Positions 23,970 to 32,151 of a stretch of DNA of 41,510 nucleotides are shown here, in pieces. This DNA comes from JAVRLB01 sp049965455 (GTDB lineage: Archaea > Thermoplasmatota > Thermoplasmata > Thermoplasmatales > ARK-15), in assembly GCA_049965455.1 (NCBI GenBank), contig JBMFWH010000008.1:1-41510 (forward strand), written 5' to 3'. Within the stretch, counting starts at the first letter, position 1. Each line of letters begins with the position of its first letter. The position numbers and the translations under genes are program-made. The notes beneath the pieces were generated by a model. That model had not been told where the DNA came from, made no database searches, and saw only the letters and a program-made list of their open reading frames with translations.

Positions 23970-24863
23970 ATGAGTAATATTAAGTTAAGCAGCAGAGCAT
24001 CGGAAACAGTACTGTTTCTTTTGATGGCCAGTTTCTGGGCATTGAACTTTCCGCTCGTAAAAATCGCGCTATTGTATGAGCCGCCACTGTTTCTGCTGCT
24101 GATGAGAATATGCTTAGGATTTGCCACCTCTTTTTTATTGTTCCGTTATGTCAAGGTTCCAAAAGGCCTGAAAACCAATCTTTTGATATTCATTGTCGGA
24201 GTTTTCAATCTCGTATTGTTGATGGGACTCTGGTTCATCGGGGAAGAAACAGAAACCTCTTCAATTTCTGCAATTTTGATTTATACCTATCCTCTGTTCA
24301 ACATCCTTTTTGCTTATCTGTTTTTGAAAGAGAAGCTCTCAATTCTGAGCATTTCCGGAACAATAATAGGGTTTGCTGGCATAATACTGATATTTTCGAA
24401 CGGAATCTTGATAGCACATGTGGCAGGAATATTGATCCTTCTTGTTGCTGCAATAAGCTGGGCAAGCGGCACGGTAATTTACAAGAAATTTCTGTCCGGA
24501 AGTGTGGATTCTGCAACAGTTAATTCTTTACAGTTTTTGTATGCGATACCTGTGATACTGATATGGGCTCTCTTGACTGAAAAATTGAATTTGTCAGGAA
24601 TATCCCTATCATTTATCGTAATAATCCTGTATATGGGCATACTGGGTACTGGCTTGGCATATTACATTTACTTTTACCTGTACAAGAAATACATGGTTTC
24701 ATCCATATCTTCCTATTTCTTCATAGTACCCGCACTATCTATTGTATTTGCGTTCGTGATCCTTGGCGAGATTGAATCATATCTTACCTACATCGGATTT
24801 TTGCTTGTGGCGATCGGCATTTATCTCTCCTCAAAAAACACTAAAAATAAAAACGATAATTAA
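23970..24863 (+). CDS. EamA/DMT-family transporter
   Basis: A 297-residue membrane protein with ten hydrophobic helices in two EamA halves. The first half shows FWALNFPLVKIAL and the end of its unit YTYPLFNILFAYLFLKEKLS; the second shows SWASGTVIYKKFL and PALSIVFAFVILGEIES. Members export or import amino acids, sugars or other metabolites; the substrate cannot be told. ataaatata (23941-23949) lies about 25 nt upstream and there is no Shine-Dalgarno, so it is probably leaderless and monocistronic. Confidence 0.87.
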   Translation: MSNIKLSSRASETVLFLLMASFWALNFPLVKIALLYEPPLFLLLMRICLGFATSFLLFRYVKVPKGLKTNLLIFIVGVFNLVLLMGLWFIGEETETSSISAILIYTYPLFNILFAYLFLKEKLSILSISGTIIGFAGIILIFSNGILIAHVAGILILLVAAISWASGTVIYKKFLSGSVDSATVNSLQFLYAIPVILIWALLTEKLNLSGISLSFIVIILYMGILGTGLAYYIYFYLYKKYMVSSISSYFFIVPALSIVFAFVILGEIESYLTYIGFLLVAIGIYLSSKNTKNKNDN

Positions 24864-24975
24864 AATAATTTGTTCTTAAAATTTAAAAATAAATACCATT
24901 ATTGTTATTTTTTGTTAAAAATTAGTTATCAAGTTTAAACTGTTTTTCATAAATACGAAAAATGATAAAAAAATG

Positions 24976-25011
24976 TTTAAATACTTTATTGCAATAATCA
25001 TATATGGTGAT
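24976..25011 (+). promoter_or_regulatory. promoter and Shine-Dalgarno of the dsrE-tusA operon
   Basis: TATA-like tttaaatac (24976-24984) and ggtgat (25006-25011), the latter 6 nt before the ATG at 25018. Confidence 0.5.
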
Positions 25012-25017
25012 AAAAAT

Positions 25018-25422
25018 ATGGCAAACAAATTGTCTATAATAATTTTCAGCGGTACCACTGACAAATTGATGGCGGCAGGAGTGCTGTCACAGGCAGCTGC
25101 TGCTTTGGGAAATGACGTAGAGGTATTTGTGACGTTCTGGGGGTTGCTGAACTTTACAAAGGGAGAAAAGAAGATGATGCTTCCGAAAGAGTTTGAGCAT
25201 ATGGGTCCCATGTTCATGCAGAGCATAAAAGAGCATAATGTACCATCATGGTATGACATGTTGAAAGAGGCAAAAGAACTGGGCGCAAAAATATATGCTT
25301 GCTCAATGACCTGCGACCTGTTTGGAATAGGCAAAGACCAGCTGGATCCGATCGTTGACGATGTTGTTGGCGCAGCTACATTTATTACAAATTCAGAAGG
25401 AGCACAGGTCCTGTTCATATAA
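25018..25422 (+). CDS. DsrE-family sulfur-carrier protein (DsrE3A-like)
   Basis: A 134-residue protein of the DsrE/DsrF fold: LSIIIFSGTTDKLMAAGVLS at the N-terminus, VEVFVTFWGLLN, and the active loop YACSMTCDLFGI with Cys95 and Cys99. In Metallosphaera, a DsrE3A/TusA pair moves thiosulfate/sulfane sulfur between proteins; the tusA gene directly downstream makes the same role likely here. A longer frame from 24973 exists but the ribosome site decides for 25018. The tusA gene begins 11 nt after its stop. Confidence 0.88.
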   Translation: MANKLSIIIFSGTTDKLMAAGVLSQAAAALGNDVEVFVTFWGLLNFTKGEKKMMLPKEFEHMGPMFMQSIKEHNVPSWYDMLKEAKELGAKIYACSMTCDLFGIGKDQLDPIVDDVVGAATFITNSEGAQVLFI

Positions 25423-25433
25423 AGGTGACAAAA

Positions 25434-25664
25434 ATGGCAAACAAGATAATAGATGCAAGAGGCGCAGCATGTCCAGGCCCGATCACGGACCTTGTGAAAG
25501 CGTACAGGAATGCGAAGGTAGGAGACGTGCTGGAGCTATGGGCAACGGACAAAGGCGTGAGAGCAGACACGGCTGCATGGGCAAAGAAGACTGGAAACGA
25601 GATAGTGAGCGTTACTGAAGACGCTGAGAAAGTAGTAGTGGTAATAAAGATCAATAAAAGATAA
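25434..25664 (+). CDS. tusA: TusA-family sulfurtransferase, copy 1
   Basis: A 76-residue sulfane-sulfur carrier. The TusA signature DARGAACPGPITDLVKA carries the active Cys (residue 15). The rest (GDVLELWATDKG ... DTAAWAKKTGNE) is the standard TusA/SirA fold. It encodes exactly the same protein as the copy at 25758; the two genes differ at only four, all synonymous, positions apart from the stop codons. Linked to dsrE (11-nt gap, aaaggtgac before the ATG; a GTG at 25425 is less likely). T-rich sequence follows. Confidence 0.93.
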   Translation: MANKIIDARGAACPGPITDLVKAYRNAKVGDVLELWATDKGVRADTAAWAKKTGNEIVSVTEDAEKVVVVIKINKR

Positions 25665-25667
25665 AAC

Positions 25668-25694
25668 ATTCTTTTATTTTTTAATCTTTTTTAT
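25668..25694 (+). terminator. T-rich terminator after tusA copy 1
   Basis: cttttattttttaatctttttt follows the first tusA gene and separates the dsrE-tusA unit from the tusA-SQR unit. Confidence 0.4.
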
Positions 25695-25757
25695 GCAAAA
25701 GCGAAAGAACTATTATGGTCTGATGTGATATATAATATTATAAAAGGTGATTAAAAA

Positions 25758-25988
25758 ATGGCAAACAAGATAATAGATGCAAGAGGCGCAGCATGTCCAG
25801 GCCCGATCACGGACCTTGTGAAAGCGTACAGGAACGCGAAGGTAGGAGACGTGCTGGAGCTATGGGCAACGGACAAAGGCGTGAGAGCAGACACGGCTGC
25901 ATGGGCAAAGAAAACTGGAAACGAGATAGTGAGCGTTACTGAAGATGCTGAGAAAGTAGTAGTGGTAATAAAGATCAATAAAAGGTGA
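25758..25988 (+). CDS. tusA: TusA-family sulfurtransferase, copy 2
   Basis: Protein identical to the first copy over all 76 residues, with the active Cys in AACPGP. The coding DNA matches 25434-25664 except for four silent changes; homology stops just before the ATG (only ATGGCAAAC and the coding sequence are shared), so the flanks are different. aaggtgat (25744-25751) precedes its ATG. Its stop overlaps the region where the SQR gene starts, so it is coupled to SQR while copy 1 is coupled to dsrE. This points to a recent duplication or gene conversion. Confidence 0.93.
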   Translation: MANKIIDARGAACPGPITDLVKAYRNAKVGDVLELWATDKGVRADTAAWAKKTGNEIVSVTEDAEKVVVVIKINKR

Positions 25989-25993
25989 GATAT

Positions 25994-27172
25994 TTGCAGA
26001 AAGTGTTGATTATAGGTGCGGGTGGTGGAGGCGTTATACTGGCTAACTCGCTGGACAAGAAGAAGTTTGACATTACGGTGCTAGACCGGGATAACAAGCA
26101 TTATTACCAACCCTGGTTTTTGTATGTTGCGTTTCAGGGATCTGACAGAAAGATCTGGAAAGATATCAGGCAGATACTGAAGCCCCATGTGAAGTTCTAT
26201 CAGGAAACCGTGCGTAAAATAGACCTGGTAAACAAGGTGATAGAAACTGAAAGCAAGAAAAAATATACTTATGATTATCTGGTCATTGCGACCGGAACTG
26301 TCACCAACGTGAGCGGAATACCGGGGCTTGACAAAATTAACAAGGAGTATGGAGACTATCATACAAACATAGCGCAGGCCAAAAAGCTATGGAGCCATCT
26401 TCAAAATTTCAAGGGCGGAACCATTGTATTAGGGCAGAGCGCACCCACGTGCAAGTGTCCGCCATCGATGCTGGAAGGCATGTTCCAGGTGGAAGAGTAT
26501 CTCAGAAAAAAGGGATTGAAAGATAAGTCCAAGCTCATATTTTTCACACCCTATCCGAGAGCATACTCAGCAGAGCCCATGAACAAGATCGTAGAGCCCA
26601 TGGTCACGGAACGGAACATAGAAGTGGTCACGTTTTTCGATGTGGATACCATTGATACCGAAAAGAAAGTGATCACCTCGATCAGCGGAGACACCTTAAA
26701 CTATGACCTGCCCATAATCGTGCCCCCATGCACGGGCGTGGACATAGAATACAATCCTGCAACAGTATTGACAGAGGACAAGTTCGTAAAGGTTGACAAG
26801 TACACAATGAAAGTTGAGGGTTTTGACAACGTGTATGCAATAGGCGATGCGAACAATCTACCCACTTCAAAGACTGGCGTGACTGCGCATCTGGAAGCGA
26901 AAGTGCTTGCAGATCTGTTAGAAGGCAAAGATGCCAAGTTCAGTGGCCGCATAAATTGCCCGTTCGATACAGCGTATGGAAAGGCCACGTTCGTCATTGC
27001 TGACTACAATCATCCGACCGTACCATATCCCGCGACCAGGTTCAAGCACTTTATGAAAATAATGATGGCAAGAATATACTGGTCCACGCTGAAAGGCACG
27101 TTCGATTTCGTGTTCGATTTCTATTTTGACTATACCGCACCTGAAAAACTGTTGAAAAAATATAAAGAATAA
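25994..27172 (+). CDS. sqr: sulfide:quinone oxidoreductase-type FAD flavoprotein
   Basis: About 392 residues, membrane-associated, passing electrons from sulfide to quinone. Two-dinucleotide-binding fold: IIGAGGGGVILANSL (6-20), IATGTVTNVSGIPG, and FAD-binding VYAIGDANNLPTSKTG. Cysteines lie at APTCKCPPS (153, 155) and INCPFDTAYGK (322), equivalent to two of the three SQR redox cysteines; the first one (near 129 in Acidianus SQR) is not present here. The C-terminus has amphipathic helices (FDFVFDFYFDY) for membrane contact. A TTG at 25994 fits the ribosome site aaggtgagat; a GTG at 25985 overlaps the tusA stop. SQR versus a related flavoprotein (FCSD) is not fully settled. Confidence 0.85.
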   Translation: MQKVLIIGAGGGGVILANSLDKKKFDITVLDRDNKHYYQPWFLYVAFQGSDRKIWKDIRQILKPHVKFYQETVRKIDLVNKVIETESKKKYTYDYLVIATGTVTNVSGIPGLDKINKEYGDYHTNIAQAKKLWSHLQNFKGGTIVLGQSAPTCKCPPSMLEGMFQVEEYLRKKGLKDKSKLIFFTPYPRAYSAEPMNKIVEPMVTERNIEVVTFFDVDTIDTEKKVITSISGDTLNYDLPIIVPPCTGVDIEYNPATVLTEDKFVKVDKYTMKVEGFDNVYAIGDANNLPTSKTGVTAHLEAKVLADLLEGKDAKFSGRINCPFDTAYGKATFVIADYNHPTVPYPATRFKHFMKIMMARIYWSTLKGTFDFVFDFYFDYTAPEKLLKKYKE

Positions 27173-27173
27173 T

Positions 27174-27194
27174 TCTCTCTTTTTTTATTTTTTA
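27174..27194 (+). terminator. T-rich terminator between sqr and mcm
   Basis: A run of T follows the sqr stop in the 19-bp gap to the convergent mcm gene. Confidence 0.45.
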
Positions 27195-29255
27195 TTCTGA
27201 TAATCTGTATTTTCCGCTTGCAGGCTCGTAGATCAAGCCGTCTCTCTTCATTCTTGCCAATGTATTGGTAATGTCCGAGCGGTTTAAGCCTCTTGCCTCA
27301 GCCTCTGTTAAAATGTCATCCTGAGACACGCTTTTATTGCCGATGGTCAGGTTCTTGATGATATCTTCCAGCTCTTCCATCTTGGTTCTCTGTTTTTTGC
27401 TTATTCCTCCGATCATGTCAATGTCCACAACTCCGCCCGCCTCGGTTGCAACCTCGCTCATGAAAGCCTCTAATATGCGTATGGCCCTGTTTGCGTCGTC
27501 CAAGTTTACATATTTGCTGAGCCTCACTCTCGCAGACGCTTCTGCGAGCCTGATCATTGCTTCCAGCTGTCGTGGCGTGATAGGAATGGTCTGGGACGTG
27601 TTGTATTTGTTTCGAACATCCAGATAATATTTTTTGAGCTTGTCCATAGACTCTTTGGTCAGTTCCGGCACGATCCTCTTTGCGTATGCGATATATTTTC
27701 TGAACAGCTCGTAAGGAATTATGCTGTTTTCCAGCTCTTCTGTTTTATTGTCCAGCGGCATGTTATTGACCAGCTTCTCGCCTAGCAAATGCTGGGATAG
27801 TATGTGTTCTGCTATCTTTGAGTCTCTGTCCTGGTTTGGAACATCCGTGATCTTGAATATGGCATCGAATCTCGAGAGCAGGGGTCCTTCTAACTTGATC
27901 TGGTCTGATAGCGGAACCGAGGGATCGAACCTGCCATGTTTAGGATTTGCTGCGGCTAGTATTCCGCATCTGGCCATCAGCGTGGCGTTGATGCCCGCTT
28001 TCGCTACCGTAATAGTCTGCTGTTCCATCGCTTCGTGGATGGAGGAACGGTCCTTGTCTTCCATCTTGTCAAACTCATCAATGGCGGCAATGCCCATGTC
28101 TGCCAGAACCAGGGTCCCTGCTTCCAGGTTCCATCTTCCGTCTCCAAACTCGTCTTTGGTGGCTGCCGCGGTCAATCCTGCAGCGCTAGAGCTCTTGCCG
28201 GAGGTGTATATGCCTTTTGGCACCACGTTTCTCACAAATCTCAACAGTTGAGATTTGGCAGTGCCGGGATCTCCAACCAGCAAAATATGAATATCTCCGC
28301 GCAGCCGGGTCTCGTCAGGCATGAGCTTGGTTACACCTCCAAACATCTGCAGTAGCATAGCCTCTTTTATGACATCCATGCCATATATCGTCTCGGCTAT
28401 AGAGTCAATGAACCTGTTGAACAGGTTCTCGTTTTTTGACAGCGCTTCAATCTCATTCAAGTCTTCCTGGCTAAGCGCAATATCTTCATATTCCTCTTTC
28501 GGAAACTCGTAATTGTTAATGTCCAGATACAGGTCAAAATACTGGCTTATAGCGTTCTTGCTAAACTTGGTAATAGGCTTTAAAGTGCCTACAATCGTGA
28601 TTTTTTTGCCGGGCATGATCTCTCCCTTGGTCAGATCGTCTTCCAGGTACGCGAGTATCTTCTGTGGCTGTTGCCCTCCTTTCAGCTCTTCTGGAAGCTC
28701 CTGGATCTCGATTCTCTGAGAATCTATATAAAAAGACCGGTCCTTATCTAGCTCGAAAATCTTGCTTTTTTTGCATGCTTCGCATATGTTGGGCCTTACA
28801 AGCGTAAACTCATCGTTCTGTACAATGTAATTTATATGTCCACACACTTTGCACTCGAACGCAGCTTCTCTGATTCTGGGCCTGACGTCCGTGACCATTC
28901 TCACAATGCCCTCAATCTTCAAAAACTCGCTCATGTGCTTGGCTCTCAAGTCCCGGATCTTATGAAGCTGCGAGTCAGATAGGTTTTTTATGCGAAGATG
29001 GATATTGTACGATTTTTTCTCTTCTGGCAACTCTTCTCTCAGCGTCTTTTCTCCCAGGCTCAGAGCACGCTGCGGATCTCGCAACAAAAGCTCTGCAAGG
29101 TCTGTGTCGAAAGTTTGAAGCTCTCTAAAGTCAATATATAACGATTTGGTATCTGGATATTCATTGGCTATTGAGGATAGCGTGATATTGTAACTGTACT
29201 CTACAAAAAACTTGGACCATAGCCCGGATATGTCTTCGTCAATTAACTCTACCAT
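27192..29255 (-). CDS. mcm: replicative DNA helicase MCM
   Basis: A 687-residue hexameric helicase of the archaeal CMG complex. N-terminal domain with a zinc finger (CKVCGH and CEACKK, about residues 134-160), MCM AAA+ core with Walker A GDPGTAKSQ (about 323), Walker B ADMGIAAIDEFDKM, arginine finger region LLSRFDAIF, and a C-terminal winged helix ending at 687. ggagat lies 5 nt before the ATG. It follows the AddA-like gene by 58 nt on the same strand, so replication and recombination helicases sit in one run. Confidence 0.96.
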   Translation of the reverse strand: MVELIDEDISGLWSKFFVEYSYNITLSSIANEYPDTKSLYIDFRELQTFDTDLAELLLRDPQRALSLGEKTLREELPEEKKSYNIHLRIKNLSDSQLHKIRDLRAKHMSEFLKIEGIVRMVTDVRPRIREAAFECKVCGHINYIVQNDEFTLVRPNICEACKKSKIFELDKDRSFYIDSQRIEIQELPEELKGGQQPQKILAYLEDDLTKGEIMPGKKITIVGTLKPITKFSKNAISQYFDLYLDINNYEFPKEEYEDIALSQEDLNEIEALSKNENLFNRFIDSIAETIYGMDVIKEAMLLQMFGGVTKLMPDETRLRGDIHILLVGDPGTAKSQLLRFVRNVVPKGIYTSGKSSSAAGLTAAATKDEFGDGRWNLEAGTLVLADMGIAAIDEFDKMEDKDRSSIHEAMEQQTITVAKAGINATLMARCGILAAANPKHGRFDPSVPLSDQIKLEGPLLSRFDAIFKITDVPNQDRDSKIAEHILSQHLLGEKLVNNMPLDNKTEELENSIIPYELFRKYIAYAKRIVPELTKESMDKLKKYYLDVRNKYNTSQTIPITPRQLEAMIRLAEASARVRLSKYVNLDDANRAIRILEAFMSEVATEAGGVVDIDMIGGISKKQRTKMEELEDIIKNLTIGNKSVSQDDILTEAEARGLNRSDITNTLARMKRDGLIYEPASGKYRLSE

Positions 29256-29313
29256 ATTATATCTCCCATTATCTTACCTGCATAAAAAGATTATGCTAAC
29301 CCAAATATTAAAA

Positions 29314-32151
29314 TTATGGCTCTCTGTTTTTGCACAATTCTGAAAATTCGCATATGTCACAGATCTTGCTTTTTACTCTCGAAAACCGTTCTGCCTCAAT
29401 ATCCTTTATCACGCTCCTGATCTGTGCCTCAATCTGCTCTATCTCGGGCGCATCCTCATAAACGAGCGTATTGGACTTGATCGAATACAATGCGATGCGC
29501 TTTGCTCTTTGCGATTTCAGGTAATACAGTGCCAGCACGTAACAGTGAAGCTGACCACGGTACAGCTCCATATCGATACTTGCAGTCTTGTAATCCACGA
29601 TCTCCCATTCTCCCTCATGCTCGTATGCCAGGTCTATAGATCCCTGCACTCTCGTGCCATCCATGTTCATTATGAACTGCAGCTCTCTGTAGTTTTTTGA
29701 TCTCATGATCTCGCTCCAGAATTCGGTATTATATACGCTGGTCACGAGCTCGCTTGCCCGCGCATCTTGATCGTCGATCGCTCCCGTTTTCAACAACGCG
29801 TGCAGTTTTGTGCCCAGCTTCAGCGACTCGCGTTTCATTGACACAGTTCCGAAGCTGGTCAGATAATAGTATTTTCTGGGACACTGGAGATACACGTTTA
29901 TCAATGTGGGAGAGAGCAGTGCCAGCTTTTTCGCCTGTTCTTTTAACGGTTCAAGCCTTATCGTCACATTTTTATCATGCCGATTCTCTATCTCTGAAAA
30001 ATTATCTAGTGCCTCCTTACTGGCATTTATGTACGGTTCCAGCTCTGCTTTAGACATGTTCGCGGTCACGACGTTAGACCATGTTTTTGCACCTTTTCGC
30101 GAATCTTGATCAATGCTGAAAATCAGGTAGTTTTCAGCTCTGGTCATGGCCACATATAATAGCCGCAGATACTCTTCCTCGCTTTTCTGCATCCGGTTCA
30201 TTATGTTTTTCAGCAGGTCCTTATAATCCTCATTGATGATTCCCAGATTGAACAAGAACCCTTTTTCACGGTCGAACATATACTCTCTCACGTCAGGCCT
30301 GGGCGGCGCAAACATGGTTGGCAATAATATGGCTTTTGCCTGCAGCCCTTTGTTTGCATGAACCGTCATGATCTTTACCGCATTGTCTTCCTTGTCGTTG
30401 ATTATCGCCTCTCCCTCCCCCTCGTTCTGGATCAGCGTTTTTAACGCTTCGAGAAACTCGTCATACTGCAACACTCTCGCCTCTTCCAGCTTTCTGACAA
30501 GATCCACAAACTTGTAAATGTTCGCGTATTTTTGAGCTCCGTTCACGCGAGACAGATAGTGCAGATCCAGGCTCGTCAGCTCGATCAGCTTCAGCAACAG
30601 CAGGTCTTTTTTCTTGGGCTTGTACTCTCTCAATGTTTCAAGATGCGCGCTGAACCGATCTATGATCTCGCTCTCTTTCACATTGGAATAGGAGCGCTCA
30701 TGTTTTGCAACCTCCCACAACAGCGTGTCGTCACCGCCGTACACAGAAGCCTTGATCAGCCTCGCAAAATAATAGTACTCTTCGTCCCGGGTTTTAGAGC
30801 CTAGGAAAAACAGGTAATTGACCATAAACCGGATCTCTTCAAGATTGAAAAAATCGTTGTTCGTGATCAGCACGTAGTCAATGCCCTGCCTCTGAAACTC
30901 TCTCACGTACCTGTCAATATGAGTCTTTGCCCTGAACAATACTGTGATGTCCCGGTACTCAACATGCTTTTCAGAGACCAGGTACTTGATCACCTTCGCA
31001 AACAGCTCTGCCTCATGGCTCACCTTCCTATCCATATTGCCGTCCGCCGCATCGAACACGAACACTTGCGAGTCTGCTGCAGATTGTGCATCCATGGCAC
31101 TGAACTGCAGTGCAGAGCCCTGAAACACCCTGGTAAACAGCGTGTTTACAAAATTGATAAGGTTTTTACCAGACCTGTAGTTTCGATGCATGGACACGTT
31201 TCTGAACCCTGGCTGAGAGAGCATGTATCCTGGTGACGCATCGCGCCATTCGTAAATAGACTGGTGATAGTCTCCAAACAGCGAGATCCTGCTATTGTTC
31301 CTGAGCAGTTTTATAAACTCGAACTGCAAGATGCTGGTGTCCTGATACTCGTCGATCAGGATGTACAGAAACCTATTGCTCCACTTTGCCCGAAACAACG
31401 GATCTTTTTTCAGCTGCAGGTACGGATAGTATACAAGATCCTCAAACTCGAACAAGCCGCGCTGAAACTTCAGATTATCCACCTCATGGCTGTAATCGAG
31501 CAGCATGGTCCTGATCGCAGTGAGCAGCTCTCTGACTATCCTTGATTCATGCGTGCTCATATTGATTTCCCTGAACAATGAGTCATTTATGAACTTTGCC
31601 TGGATCTCTTCGATACCCCATCCAAACTGCCGGGATCGGGCATAGACGCTTTCTAAAAGATGCTGAAAACTGTATTCTCCGCCTGCCAGGTCAATGTTGA
31701 AATACTCGTTGACCAGGCTTGTCTGTGCCCGGTTTCTCAATATCACGTTCTGGAACGCGTCCCATCTCAACTGCTCGAGCTCGTAATCATCGTCGATGCT
31801 GTAGTTGGGATTGATCTTGAGCTTGAGTATGAGATCGTTAAAAAGCATGTTGCTGAACGAGTGGATAGTAGAAACGTAGGTGAGCGAGTCTGTAAAATCG
31901 TAGCGCTCGAACAACAGCTCGTAAATCTTGCGTTTCAGGTCGTATGCAGCATCGTTCGTGAACGTTAATACCAATATCCGGTTTGTTGCCTCTGCTATGC
32001 TGTACCCGCTCTTTGCAAGATCTTCTATAATGCTCATGTACGCGTTCGAAAGCGTGGTGGTCTTGCCCGATCCCGCTACAGCATTGACCCTCAGGTTCTC
32101 TCTCTTGCACATATCTATGATCGTTTTCTGCTCTTCATTCAGCTCCGTCAC
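29314..32151 (-). CDS. AddA/RecB-like UvrD-family helicase with C-terminal PD-(D/E)XK nuclease and Fe-S motif
   Basis: About 945 residues. Superfamily-1 helicase: Walker A AVAGSGKTTT (about 24-33), VLTFTNDAA, Walker B DEYQDTS, motif V MTVHANKGLQAKAILLP and motif VI YVAMTRAENYL. The C-terminus has a RecB-type nuclease (GTKLHALLK, GSIDLAYEHEGEWEIVDYKT) with cysteines LQCPRKYYYL plus CDICEFSELC (931, 934, 940), a spacing like the Fe-S staple of AddB/Cas4 nucleases. The GTG start at 32151 is set by ggaggtggca; a longer frame from 32250 lies inside the upstream gene. It overlaps the AddB-like gene by 17 nt. It should process double-strand breaks; the subtype is inferred. Confidence 0.87.
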   Translation of the reverse strand: MTELNEEQKTIIDMCKRENLRVNAVAGSGKTTTLSNAYMSIIEDLAKSGYSIAEATNRILVLTFTNDAAYDLKRKIYELLFERYDFTDSLTYVSTIHSFSNMLFNDLILKLKINPNYSIDDDYELEQLRWDAFQNVILRNRAQTSLVNEYFNIDLAGGEYSFQHLLESVYARSRQFGWGIEEIQAKFINDSLFREINMSTHESRIVRELLTAIRTMLLDYSHEVDNLKFQRGLFEFEDLVYYPYLQLKKDPLFRAKWSNRFLYILIDEYQDTSILQFEFIKLLRNNSRISLFGDYHQSIYEWRDASPGYMLSQPGFRNVSMHRNYRSGKNLINFVNTLFTRVFQGSALQFSAMDAQSAADSQVFVFDAADGNMDRKVSHEAELFAKVIKYLVSEKHVEYRDITVLFRAKTHIDRYVREFQRQGIDYVLITNNDFFNLEEIRFMVNYLFFLGSKTRDEEYYYFARLIKASVYGGDDTLLWEVAKHERSYSNVKESEIIDRFSAHLETLREYKPKKKDLLLLKLIELTSLDLHYLSRVNGAQKYANIYKFVDLVRKLEEARVLQYDEFLEALKTLIQNEGEGEAIINDKEDNAVKIMTVHANKGLQAKAILLPTMFAPPRPDVREYMFDREKGFLFNLGIINEDYKDLLKNIMNRMQKSEEEYLRLLYVAMTRAENYLIFSIDQDSRKGAKTWSNVVTANMSKAELEPYINASKEALDNFSEIENRHDKNVTIRLEPLKEQAKKLALLSPTLINVYLQCPRKYYYLTSFGTVSMKRESLKLGTKLHALLKTGAIDDQDARASELVTSVYNTEFWSEIMRSKNYRELQFIMNMDGTRVQGSIDLAYEHEGEWEIVDYKTASIDMELYRGQLHCYVLALYYLKSQRAKRIALYSIKSNTLVYEDAPEIEQIEAQIRSVIKDIEAERFSRVKSKICDICEFSELCKNREP

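Noticed and set aside
25415..25978. Antisense repeated 75-84-codon frames opposite both tusA copies
   Set aside because: They are the complement of the duplicated tusA and repeat for that reason only.
27337..28719. Several long plus-strand frames opposite mcm
   Set aside because: Antisense shadows of a clear MCM gene; Ser/Leu/Ile-rich with no motif.
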